Assembly: GCA_023053545.1 (NCBI GenBank) | Contig: JAKZAN010000007.1 | Coordinates: 5,952,001-6,016,000, forward strand | Direction: 5' to 3' | Length of the DNA: 64,000 bases | Source of the DNA: Lepidurus packardi | Lineage: Eukaryota > Arthropoda > Branchiopoda > Notostraca > Triopsidae | Part shown: piece after piece, positions 12,601-20,188 of the stretch | Layout: each line of letters begins with the position of its first letter | Numbering within the stretch: the stretch's first letter is position 1 | Position numbers and translations under genes: made by a program | The notes under the pieces: generated by a model | What the model was told of the DNA's origin: nothing | The model's input: the letters and a program-made list of their open reading frames with translations, nothing else | Database searches by the model: none

Positions 12601-14052
12601 CGAAATAGAGCGTTTAGCCAACCGTGCGGAACATTTCCGAGCCCAGAATGATCTACTTGCCTTGACTCTGGCCGAGTCGCGAGCTTTGGGTGAAAAGTTG
12701 GCCGTTTTGGTAGGGAAATACGAATCCAACTGCACCGCGCTCAAGCTAGCCCTGAACAAATCCGATCACGTCGCGGAGGCTTATGAAGTTTTGGCCACGC
12801 TCGTGGAAAGTGAGATGAGCCTGCTGCTGGCCAATTGTCAAGTAGCTGGAATCGGACATATGGCCGCTAGCAAACACTCGAGTAACGGCAGGAAGAGTCG
12901 AGAGCCGGATTTTGAAGGAGAAGAAAATGCGAGGGAATTGAGCGTTTTGTGGAAAAAGGCCACCGAACGGAGACGGTCGGCTGAAGCCTTGGCACGGAAA
13001 CTGTTGACTAAACATGGGCGGAACGAATGGGAAGACGGCCAGCGGACCAAGTATTTACCGTTCGTTTTTTGTTTTGTTTTTTATCAGCGTACAATTGTGT
13101 TTCGTAGTACATTAGCAAGTTCGACCTCCAGTGGAGCAGAAACAGGGTCGGGCTCGGGTTCCAGTTTGGAACCCACTGAGCGTAAAGTGCGGGACGTGAT
13201 CCATCAGCTGAAGAGCGAAAGAGCTGCATTGGAAAGCACCGTACAAACCTTACTGCTGCCTATGGAACCGGCCTTAATTAACCCATGCACCCCTGCAGTA
13301 ATGACGTTACCAGAAGCTCGGAAAATCGACTTGGAAATGGCCGTCCTCATGCAAGTAATCGTTTTCTGCTTCCTATATTACTGGTGCTTCATTAACTCGA
13401 GTGTTGCACACATTAAGGAGCTCATGGCCATGCGCGAAGAACGAGCAAAATTGCGATCTCAGTTGTTTGAAATTGAACGAGAACGAGTTAGCTGGGAAGC
13501 ACAGGAGCAAACCTATTTGGCACATCTTCGGTTACTACAGAGTCAGATTGTAGGGATTTCTGGCACTGATTTTATTGAGTTTTTATATTTTTATCTTCTG
13601 AAATATTTTTTGACATTTCCTCAGAATGAAGGTCTGCAACCAGCTAAAGATAGTTTGCAGCTACAGGATGCGAGCAGTCGGGAGATTCATTTACGGACGA
13701 GGGTTCAAGATCTGTTGGCGACATTAGAGCGTGTCACACAAAGTTCGGAACTTAGACATCAACAATCGACTGAACTGACAAAGGATTTGAAAAGTGCAAA
13801 TCGGGCATTGATGCAGATAGTAGATAAGACGAAGAAGAAGTATCTCACGAAGCTAAAGCGATTAGAGCAACAGATGATTAACATGTCGGAAAGGCATGCT
13901 ATGCAGGTATGCTAATCAACGTTTATGTTGGAATTTCCTCAACGAAATTCTCTTAGGTCCGTGTTTTAAAACATCGAATTATGGCGATCGAAGACGAAGC
14001 TTCTCAGCGCTTGCAGCCGCTTAGTTCTGCACCCAGTGAAACTTCCCTTTAA
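6699..14052 (+). CDS. MCC: Colorectal mutant cancer protein MCC, long EF-hand form
   Basis: Exons: 6699-6898, 6958-7217, 7271-7428, 11217-11330, 11460-12026, 12092-12340, 12467-13050, 13108-13354, 13418-13549, 13625-13906, 13957-14052; 962 residues in total. MCC is a cytoplasmic coiled-coil scaffold linked to cell polarity, Wnt and NF-kB signalling. Visible features: an EF-hand near residues 58-69 (DADGDGFIDCND) plus a degenerate second loop; the family block SWEFDSGARDL; long coiled coils from about residue 205 (TSLKSEVVELTTRL) including ITELHSVIAEL-like text; the conserved LVGKYESNCTALKLAL block; and a C terminus ending ETSL, a class I PDZ ligand also found in vertebrate MCC. An acidic insert (GDEDDEESGDEVD) is specific here. 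Intron 3 is 3.8 kb while the others are 53-129 bp. The EF-hand exons belong to the long isoform; a second promoter inside intron 3 could give the short form. Confidence 0.92.
7429..11216 (+). other. Large MCC intron 3
   Basis: 3.8 kb between the EF-hand exons and the coiled-coil exons, many times longer than the other introns of the gene. I see no exon of known family in it. It contains a T-rich homopolymer near 9833 and ends in the short tandem repeats listed at 11101. It is the natural place for regulatory elements or the promoter of the shorter MCC isoform. Confidence 0.6.
11101..11178. repeat. Three imperfect copies of a 24-26 bp AT-rich repeat
   Basis: The unit GATATTAAATGAAGTGTTAA occurs at 11101, 11127 (with a 4-bp change) and 11152, immediately upstream of the MCC exon 5 acceptor at 11216. 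Confidence 0.85.
11343..11369. repeat. (ATT)n microsatellite
   Basis: About nine ATT units lie just inside the donor end of MCC intron 4. Length variation here would change intron size only. Confidence 0.9.
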
Positions 14053-14393
14053 CTTTTCTTTTCTTGTATGCTGTCTTTTGCAGTGTTGTATACTATAGCA
14101 GCTGCTGGTTGACATTGATGATAGGTTACGTTGAGATAGACAGTGGGAATGTTCGGATCAACCAAAGCTGAGTACCTTAAATCGGGGGAGTTCTGAGGTA
14201 CATAGTGATTGCCCTTTCTACTATTCTTCTTGGTTTGGGAATTCGTATTGATTCCCAATCATCAAACAAACGACTTCTAGTATGAATTTATTGAAATGGC
14301 TAACATAATATGCTAGACCCTGTGGGGAAGTTTGTGATACAATAAACGATACAACTTTTGGGAATATTTTATTTCAAACGTCAATGCCTTCAC
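14053..14393. terminator. Convergent 3' region, MCC and BCAS2
   Basis: The stop codons of MCC (+) and BCAS2 (-) face each other across 341 bp. A plus-strand AATAAA lies at 14341-14346. Minus-strand hexamers (TTTATT on the plus strand) lie at 14368-14373 and 14287-14292. If MCC uses 14341 and BCAS2 uses 14287, the two mRNAs overlap at their 3' ends. Confidence 0.5.
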
Positions 14394-15266
14394 CTAAGCT
14401 GTTTCCATGCTTTCGGAGATTCCAATTTGCGGTCGAGATGGGTTGGCTGAGTCCTGTTGAGTCTTGAGCTGCACGTGTTGAAGCTTAGCTTCCAGCTCAG
14501 CGCACGCAATTTCAATCTCGTAATTCTTAGACACTAAACCAACCCAGCTAGTTTCCAAGTGCTTCAGCTTCTCGCCTACTTCTGTCTGCCGCTTTTTGCG
14601 ATCCCAGTTAACATCTTGAATTTGCTTCTTCAAATCTTGTAATTGTTTCTGAGCTTGTTGGACCATCTTTGTTAATACCGTATTATAGATGGTCCATGAT
14701 TCAGGGCCGTATTCCAACATCAACTCGAGGTTAATTACTCTACAAGAAAGCATTCGTCAAAACGGATCTGCAAACATTTAAGACCATACCTTGTGGCCTG
14801 ATGTTCTAACTGTGCCATGGAATTATCCACGCATTCATTCCAAGCATTCAAGTCAGACAAACGTCCAGATGGAGGAGGAGGCAGTTCATATCTTTTCATA
14901 CTAAGTACGTCCATTGGCAACCTCTGAGCTATCCTGTCAAACTCAGTTTTCATGACGGGGGTCTAAATAAAACAATTAAACATAAAAATGTATGAAACAT
15001 TACTGATGGAAATTATATGTTACTTCAAAGGCAGTTAAGTCAAGAGGTGGTAAATGCTCCAAATAATTTCTGCTTGGTCTAAATCTGTTGGTTTCTTCTT
15101 CAATGAGAGCTAGTACCTTGTTTCAGAGAGAAAATAAACTTGAGATAAAAGATTATAAAGAACTTGTTTGCTAGCTTACAGCTTCTCTAACTCCAGGTTC
15201 ATCATAACCTGGGTCTATATACGGTAAATCATCAACAAAATTATCACTCGCAGTTTCCGCCGTCAT
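14394..15266 (-). CDS. BCAS2: Pre-mRNA-splicing factor SPF27 (BCAS2)
   Basis: Exons on the minus strand: 15266-15180, 15116-15024, 14962-14790, 14739-14394; 232 residues (human 225). BCAS2/SPF27 is a core subunit of the Prp19/CDC5L complex that activates the spliceosome in the nucleus. Recognisable blocks are [16 protein letters not shown] at the N terminus, [24 protein letters not shown], and the C-terminal coiled coil with [19 protein letters not shown]. Introns are 63, 61 and 50 bp; the first ends in CAAG. The start ATG gives the normal N terminus. Head-to-head with RPL4, with 286 bp between start codons. Confidence 0.95.
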
Positions 15267-15552
15267 TTTGTTTTGAATTATTTTCTTGCCTCCTTTTTCT
15301 CATTCGCTGCGCGCCTGACTCTAGCTCGTTATTTCTATTCCTACGTTGCCTTTCAAATTCCAAGAAAATTAACTACAATAGAACTTTAATGTCTAAATAT
15401 TTAAAACTACAATTAAAATAAATTATATCCTTTAAAGTACAGAATTTTGTATTCATTTCTAAACCATAAAACCGAAGCTACAACTGTCAACGTCGGGTAG
15501 TTTCCGTTTTCTCTTCCATTCCGGTGTGTGAGTGCCCGGATACGCCGCCAAG
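15267..15552. promoter_or_regulatory. Bidirectional promoter BCAS2 / RPL4 with 5'TOP-like tract
   Basis: Only 286 bp separate the two start codons. About 40 nt before the RPL4 ATG the sequence reads TTTTCTCTTCCATTCC (from 15507). A C followed by pyrimidines at the likely start site is the terminal oligopyrimidine signature of ribosomal protein mRNAs, which couples their translation to growth signals. The exact start site is inferred. Confidence 0.55.
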
Positions 15553-17975
15553 ATGGTAAGTGTTTTTCAGCTTTTATTGTTACATTTTCTCTTCGTACGG
15601 ACGTTATAATTAATTCGTAACGTATACACCTACGTCTGTTTCTTTTTTTCGAATTTTTGGCAGCTAATTCTTAGCTGGAAGCACACAAAACTTGTGTGGT
15701 GTTTTGTGTCACTTCCCAGCCACATGGCATGCTTTGGTAGACATGGTCTCTTTCGGCATTTAGGGCGTCATTCTTTGTAAGATAAGAAAGTTCATTTGAT
15801 TTCTTTTATTCTTCTCAGACAACGGCGTGTGCAAGACCGATTATTACCGTTTATTCGGAAAAGGTAGAGGCTACTGGCTCGAATGTCACTCTACCTGCAG
15901 TGTTTAAAGCTCCGATCAGGCCCGATGTGGTCTCGTTCGTGCATCAGCAAATGTCCATGAACAGCCGTCACCCCTATGCTGTTTCTACCAAAGCTGGTAT
16001 GTTGTAGTTAAGTTTCTAATTTTCTATGAAAAGCACTGCTTTTCGAGCACATGAAAATTAGGTTTCTCTAACCCTATCTGGAAGAAGAGACTTACCTTCT
16101 TGTGCAATATCAAAGTGAGTCCCTGAGGCCTTTCTTGCGAGCTTTTTTTCTCTCGCAAGGGGTTGGGCAACCAGACAATATGTTTTTGCATATGTTTCTA
16201 TGTTTGCTCTGTAAAGAGTAGCTGTTAATCTTTGTATTTTGATTAAAGGACATCAAACTTCTGCTGAATCCTGGGGTACTGGTCGCGCTGTGGCCCGTAT
16301 TCCACGTGTTCGTGGAGGCGGTACCCATCGTTCTGGCCAAGGTGCGTTCGGCAACATGTGTCGTGGAGGTCGCATGTTCGCTCCCACCAAGGTTTACAGG
16401 CGTTGGCACCGCAAAATTAACGTCAACCAACGACGTTATGCATTGGTTTCTGCCATTGCAGCATCTGGCATCCCTGCCCTCGTGATGTCTCGAGGTAGCG
16501 TACCTAAATTTCTCACTCACTAAGGTTATTCTATCCGTTTTTGAAGTTGGAATTATCCAATCTTTTAACGTAATGATGTTATTGTGCTTGGTCCGTGTTG
16601 CTGATACTGAGATGAGAATTCAAGTCGCTGATGGAAAATTTAGATTGCTATAAGATGCTAATCTTTACGAGTGCAAGCACTGAAGTTTTCTTGGTTCTTT
16701 ATAGGACATATGATCAATGAGACACCTGAAGTTCCTTTGGTTCTCTCCGACAAGATCCAGGAATACACCAAGACCAAACAAGCCGTAATTCTGCTTCGTC
16801 GCCTTCGCGCCTGGGCTGATATCCAGAAAGTAATACATCGTTTTGCTTAAAGCTTCTAAGCTAATTTCGAATATATTTCTAGGTCTACAAGACTAAACGT
16901 TTCCGTGCGGGTAAGGGTAAGATGCGTAACCGTCGTCGCATCCAGAAATTGGGACCCCTTGTGATCTACGCCCAAGATCAGGTACATAATCCTCTTGTTT
17001 CATAGTACCTTGTTTCAAGTTCATGATGATCTTATTTGGTCTGTGTTTCTGAAAATTGATGTTAATTACCCACTGATTTATATAAACTTGTATATTATTT
17101 GAATTGTAATCTTACGTCGCTTAGTTTACATGTTAAATCTTGTGTAGGGTTTGACCAAAGCTTTCCGTAACATCCCTGGAGTCGAGACTATCCATGTGGA
17201 CAAGCTCAATTTGTTGAAGCTGGCACCTGGTGGGCATGTTGGTCGTTTCTGTATGTGGACTGAATCTGCTTTCCGTCGTTTGAATGCGTTGTACGGCACC
17301 TGGAAAGCCAAGTCGGCTTTGAAGACCGACTACAACTTGCCTCAGCCCCTCATGGCCAACACTGACCTTTCCAGGCTGTTGAAATCCGACGAAATTCAAA
17401 AGGTTATTCGACCACCCAGGTTAGCTACACATTTTTTTAATATTCGAGTATGTCAAAGGATGAAAACCCCATTTTTATTCAGAGCATTGGGTTCTGAGTT
17501 CTATGATTGCAAACAAATTCTGAGTTGTCAAACAAATCCTCTTTGTACGGACTATAGTCGACTTGGCACTAATCTGGTCTATTTCATGAACTTGTAGGAG
17601 GACTGTTCGTCGTGCTGCTGTCAAGAAGAACCCCTTGACCAACCCTCGAGCCATGTCTAAGTTGAACCCTTACGCTGCTGTGCAGAAGAAGGTCGCAGCC
17701 GCTTTGGCCAAGAAACAAAGCCAAGCTAAGACCGCGCTGTTGGACAAGAAGCGAGGGGTAAGTCTACATCCGTGTCTCCGTATTCATTGTTATCAGTAAA
17801 GGAAGCATGGTATATTAGCAAAAATCTACTAACTTTTGCGTGACGTGTATAATTTGGCATGGTTTGCGTTGATTTCTGGCATTTTGCGTTTTTCCTGGCA
17901 TGTGTGTAGACGAGTGCGCCTGTTCCAACCAAGGCCGCCGCCCCTAAATCCAAGCCTGCTCCCGCTAAGAAGTAA
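15553..17975 (+). CDS. RPL4: 60S ribosomal protein L4 (uL4)
   Basis: Exons: 15553-15555 (ATG alone), 15819-15996, 16249-16494, 16705-16829, 16883-16981, 17148-17419, 17598-17757, 17910-17975; 382 residues. L4 lines the exit tunnel of the large ribosomal subunit. The core is almost invariant: [36 protein letters not shown], the tunnel loop [40 protein letters not shown] and [16 protein letters not shown], most like arthropod L4. The C-terminal Lys/Ala/Pro tail is short. The first coding exon ends directly after ATG. Several introns carry box C/D snoRNA candidates. No AATAAA lies between the stop and the next exon at 18203, so the transcript probably runs on to the hexamers near 18900. Confidence 0.97.
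15674..15720 (+). other. Strong hairpin in RPL4 intron 1
   Basis: GCTGG-AAG-ACACAAAAC can pair with GTTTTGTGT-CTTCCCAGC downstream, leaving a loop of about nine bases and small bulges. It could be one arm of a structured intronic RNA (for example H/ACA), but I found no convincing H and ACA boxes. Confidence 0.3.
16571..16633 (+). ncRNA. Box C/D snoRNA candidate, U18-like copy 1
   Basis: In RPL4 intron 3. Box C is ATGATGT (16573-16579), D' is CTGA (16601-16604), a C'-like GATGAGA follows, and D is CTGA (16628-16631). The stretch TTGGTCCGTGTT directly before D' matches the antisense element I remember for vertebrate U18, which also sits in RPL4 introns. The same element occurs in the next candidate. 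Confidence 0.55.
17016..17090 (+). ncRNA. SNORD18: Box C/D snoRNA candidate, U18-like copy 2
   Basis: In RPL4 intron 5. Box C is a perfect ATGATGA (17023-17029), D' is CTGA (17049-17052), C' is TGATGTT (17057-17063) and D is CTGA (17073-17076). TTGGTCTGTGTTT precedes D' and matches U18 as remembered. Flanking CAAGTT (17016-17021) and AACTTG (17085-17090) form a 6-bp external stem. Layout and host gene agree with U18. Confidence 0.7.
17455..17525 (+). ncRNA. Box C/D snoRNA candidate, second pair copy 1
   Basis: In RPL4 intron 6. C-like AGGATGA (17457-17463), antisense element AGAGCATTGGGTT (17481-17493), D' CTGA (17494-17497), C'-like TATGATT (17502-17508) and D CTGA (17520-17523). The same 13-nt element in the same box arrangement recurs at 18085, which argues for a paralogous pair. 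I cannot name the family. Confidence 0.5.
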
Positions 17976-17998
17976 ACATCTGTTAAGGAACCGTGAAT

Positions 17999-18781
17999 AT
18001 GGTAAGTACTACCACGGAGTAGTACATCGAGTTTGCATATTTCAGTTATTCCTGTTTTTTGACAAATGATGAGTTCTAAGTTTTAGAGCATTGGGTTATG
18101 AATCTTGTGATTTTAGATCTTAGTTGCTGAAGATTTTGTTTTCGCTTGTTATTAGATGTGAATGATTAAGAGCGCACCTGCTAATTGAAATTGGGTGTTT
18201 AGGTGGAGAGTGTAAAGTTGGAGAAGCCTGTGAAGAAGGATGAGAAAGTAACTCCACCTGTTCAACCTGTTCCTGTCATTTCTAACATCCCTCAAGTGTC
18301 CCAAGTTAGTCCTCCGAAGCAAGCCACTCCCCCTCCTTCGCCTGTTGTGAAGCAAGCGTCGCCACCCAAAGAAGTCCAAGCTGTAGCCCCTCCCCCAGTT
18401 GCGGAAAAGCCAGAGACCGTGGCTAAAGGCAGGAAAGCTAAAAATGCGAAGAAAGAACAAGCCAAGGCAGAACCGGTAGAGCAGGTTAAAGAACAAGTAA
18501 AGGTAGAAACCAAGCCAGCACCACCTGCGCCCGTTGTTGTACCTAAGGCTGCTCCCATTGCACCGGTCCAAGCTGTTGCACCAGCAAAGGTAGTCCCTCA
18601 GCCTACCCCGACTGCTGCACCAACAGCCCAGGCTCCAGCACCCGTGAAAGTAGCTACACCCGCTGTTGTTCCGGCTCAACCTACTGCTGCTCCTGCACCC
18701 GTTGCACAGGCTCCAGCTCCTGTAGCCGCTGCCAAACCAACTGGGAAGAAAAGTGGAAAGAAGGGCAAGAAAGGAGAGTGA
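17999..18781 (+). CDS. Lys/Ala/Pro-rich ORF downstream of RPL4
   Basis: An ATG at 17999-18001, 23 nt after the RPL4 stop, is followed at once by a GTAAGT donor. Joined to the exon 18203-18781 it encodes 193 residues: low-complexity Ala, Pro, Val, Gln and Lys with a basic end (KKSGKKGKKGE). Composition resembles ribosomal protein tails. Three readings are possible: a separate second cistron on the RPL4 mRNA; an alternative RPL4 C terminus made by joining exon 7 (ends 17757, phase 0) straight to 18203, which is also in frame and would replace the short tail; or a separate gene. The open frame of 192 codons and the lack of an AATAAA before 18896 support a real, RPL4-linked exon. No known domain is visible. 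Confidence 0.6.
18064..18132 (+). ncRNA. Box C/D snoRNA candidate, second pair copy 2
   Basis: In the intron 18002-18202 that follows the RPL4 stop. Box C ATGATGA (18066-18072), AGAGCATTGGGTT (18085-18097), D'-like ATGA (18098-18101), C'-like TGTGATT (18106-18112) and D CTGA (18127-18130). It shares its guide-like stretch with the candidate in RPL4 intron 6, linking this intron to the RPL4 transcription unit. Confidence 0.5.
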
Positions 18782-18895
18782 TTTATCTTCGGTTAGACCG
18801 ATTTGGGCCCTTGATTTTGGAAATACAAGCGTTTGTGGGCTAAAATTTTTTGTCTCTTACTATTGTATTGCATTGTTTTTTTCGTGAAATTACGT

Positions 18896-18906
18896 AATAA
18901 AATAAA
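18896..18906 (+). terminator. Tandem AATAAA hexamers ending the RPL4 unit
   Basis: Two overlapping AATAAA hexamers (18896-18901 and 18901-18906) lie about 115 nt after the stop of the downstream ORF. They are the first perfect plus-strand signals after RPL4 exon 8. Confidence 0.7.
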
Positions 18907-19152
18907 GCATATAAATAGAAGAGGAATCAGTACGTACTCGAAATGGATGCGTCTGAAACTTAGTTGAGAAAGTGCCATCTTGTGTCGTAGCCAACACAGT
19001 TTTGTTTTCATCGGACACTATTTACAATTTGGGGATTTATATTTGTTTTCTTAAGGATCTCACGTAAGTTGTATGTTGAACGTAACTATGCTTTATTATA
19101 CAAGTGGTGATCTAACATCTATTCTTCCTAACTGTAGAGAATTGGGTTGAGT
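18907..19152 (+). promoter_or_regulatory. VTI1B promoter and leader
   Basis: A CAC/GTAAGT donor at 19063/19064 and a CTGTAG acceptor at 19137 mark a likely 74-bp intron in the 5' UTR. The ATG at 19153 follows 15 nt after the acceptor. Start site and promoter are not visible as motifs. Confidence 0.45.
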
Positions 19153-19833
19153 ATGTCTTCTGAAAAGTTTGAAACACTGGACGAGGAGCTTCAAGTCGTG
19201 GTTGATAAGATACAAGACAGGCTGTCTAATGGAATTACTCGAGTTTATGGTGAAGAGAGAAAGCAGCTTTTCCAGGAAGTCCAAAGATGGTTGGATGAAG
19301 CTAGGCAGACCATTTTTGAAATGGAAGCAGAAGCCAGAGCAGCACCAGTACATTTCCGAATGGATATGATTGCCAAGACGAGGACATACAGGGAAAAGAT
19401 CACCCAATTTAGCTTGCAACATAAGTCTTTGACTTCAGCTGAATCACGTTCCAATATTGTTCGGCAGTCTTTATTTGAGGGTGGCCCGAGTGGCAGCCAA
19501 CAATTTGGGACTGACCAGAATATCCGACGAGCTGTAAATGAAGGCCAAGCTGTTCTGCAGCGGACTTCTGACAGTATCTACAGATCGACTCAAGTGGCTT
19601 TCGAAACCGAGCAAATTGGAACAGAAGTTATTCAAGAATTGGGAACTCAACGAGAAACTCTAGTCAGGACACAAAATCGGCTGATAGAAACAGACGTCGA
19701 AATTGGGAGGAGTAGGAAAATTCTGAACTCCATGTATAGGAGAGTTATTACTAACAAATTAATTTTGATTCTTGTCATCGTCCTAGAAGTAGCTATCTTA
19801 GCCGCAGTCATCTATTACCGTTTTTTCTCGTAA
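19153..19833 (+). CDS. VTI1B: Qb-SNARE VTI1B
   Basis: A 226-residue, intronless coding region (human VTI1B 232). VTI1B is a tail-anchored SNARE of endosome, lysosome and trans-Golgi membranes that pairs with syntaxins and VAMPs. The N-terminal three-helix Habc-like domain covers about residues 1-100 (EKFETLDEELQ, APVHFRMDMIAK). The SNARE motif is at about 135-200, with ETEQIGTEVIQELGTQRETL containing the central-layer Gln and RSRKILNSMYRRV before the anchor. The C-terminal membrane anchor (LILILVIVLEVAILAAVIYY) leaves a few lumenal residues. NKL at the membrane border and LEVAIL match VTI1B rather than VTI1A. The coding region has no introns, but one is predicted in the 5' UTR. Confidence 0.94.
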   Translation: MSSEKFETLDEELQVVVDKIQDRLSNGITRVYGEERKQLFQEVQRWLDEARQTIFEMEAEARAAPVHFRMDMIAKTRTYREKITQFSLQHKSLTSAESRSNIVRQSLFEGGPSGSQQFGTDQNIRRAVNEGQAVLQRTSDSIYRSTQVAFETEQIGTEVIQELGTQRETLVRTQNRLIETDVEIGRSRKILNSMYRRVITNKLILILVIVLEVAILAAVIYYRFFS

Positions 19834-20188
19834 AAATTAAAAATCCATTCCCTTTAGATTGTTTCCAATTTCCCATGTGCCTTATAGAATCATGCTTTTG
19901 ATGTCAAAATATAAACACGATTCCATTTATACGATAATGCCGATGTTATTGTAAGTTTTTCAAATAGATAATCGAATTATTTTTCTAGTTTTTCCCTATA
20001 TGCATTAGATGAGAAAACAAGAATTTTGGTAGTTCTGTAAATAATATTTGTTTAGCCTTTCGTAGCTGGTTTCTCAGCTCGTAGTACGCATGATGGCGTC
20101 CTGGTAAAGTTAGAGCTGAACTCCAGCAACTTATTTTGCGTGAAGAAAATTCAGTGTCTTTGGCCCCATGACGCTTGAAAAAACAACA
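19834..20188 (+). promoter_or_regulatory. Intergenic: VTI1B 3' end and Homer promoter
   Basis: 355 bp from the VTI1B stop to the Homer start codon. It must hold the VTI1B 3' UTR and, unless an upstream leader exon exists, the Homer promoter. No perfect AATAAA and no nameable promoter element was seen. Confidence 0.45.

Noticed and set aside
13051..13087. 37-bp intron choice in MCC
   Set aside because: The 57-bp choice ending at 13107 fits the size class of other introns, keeps the frame and gives the Ser/Thr-rich text expected after the split.
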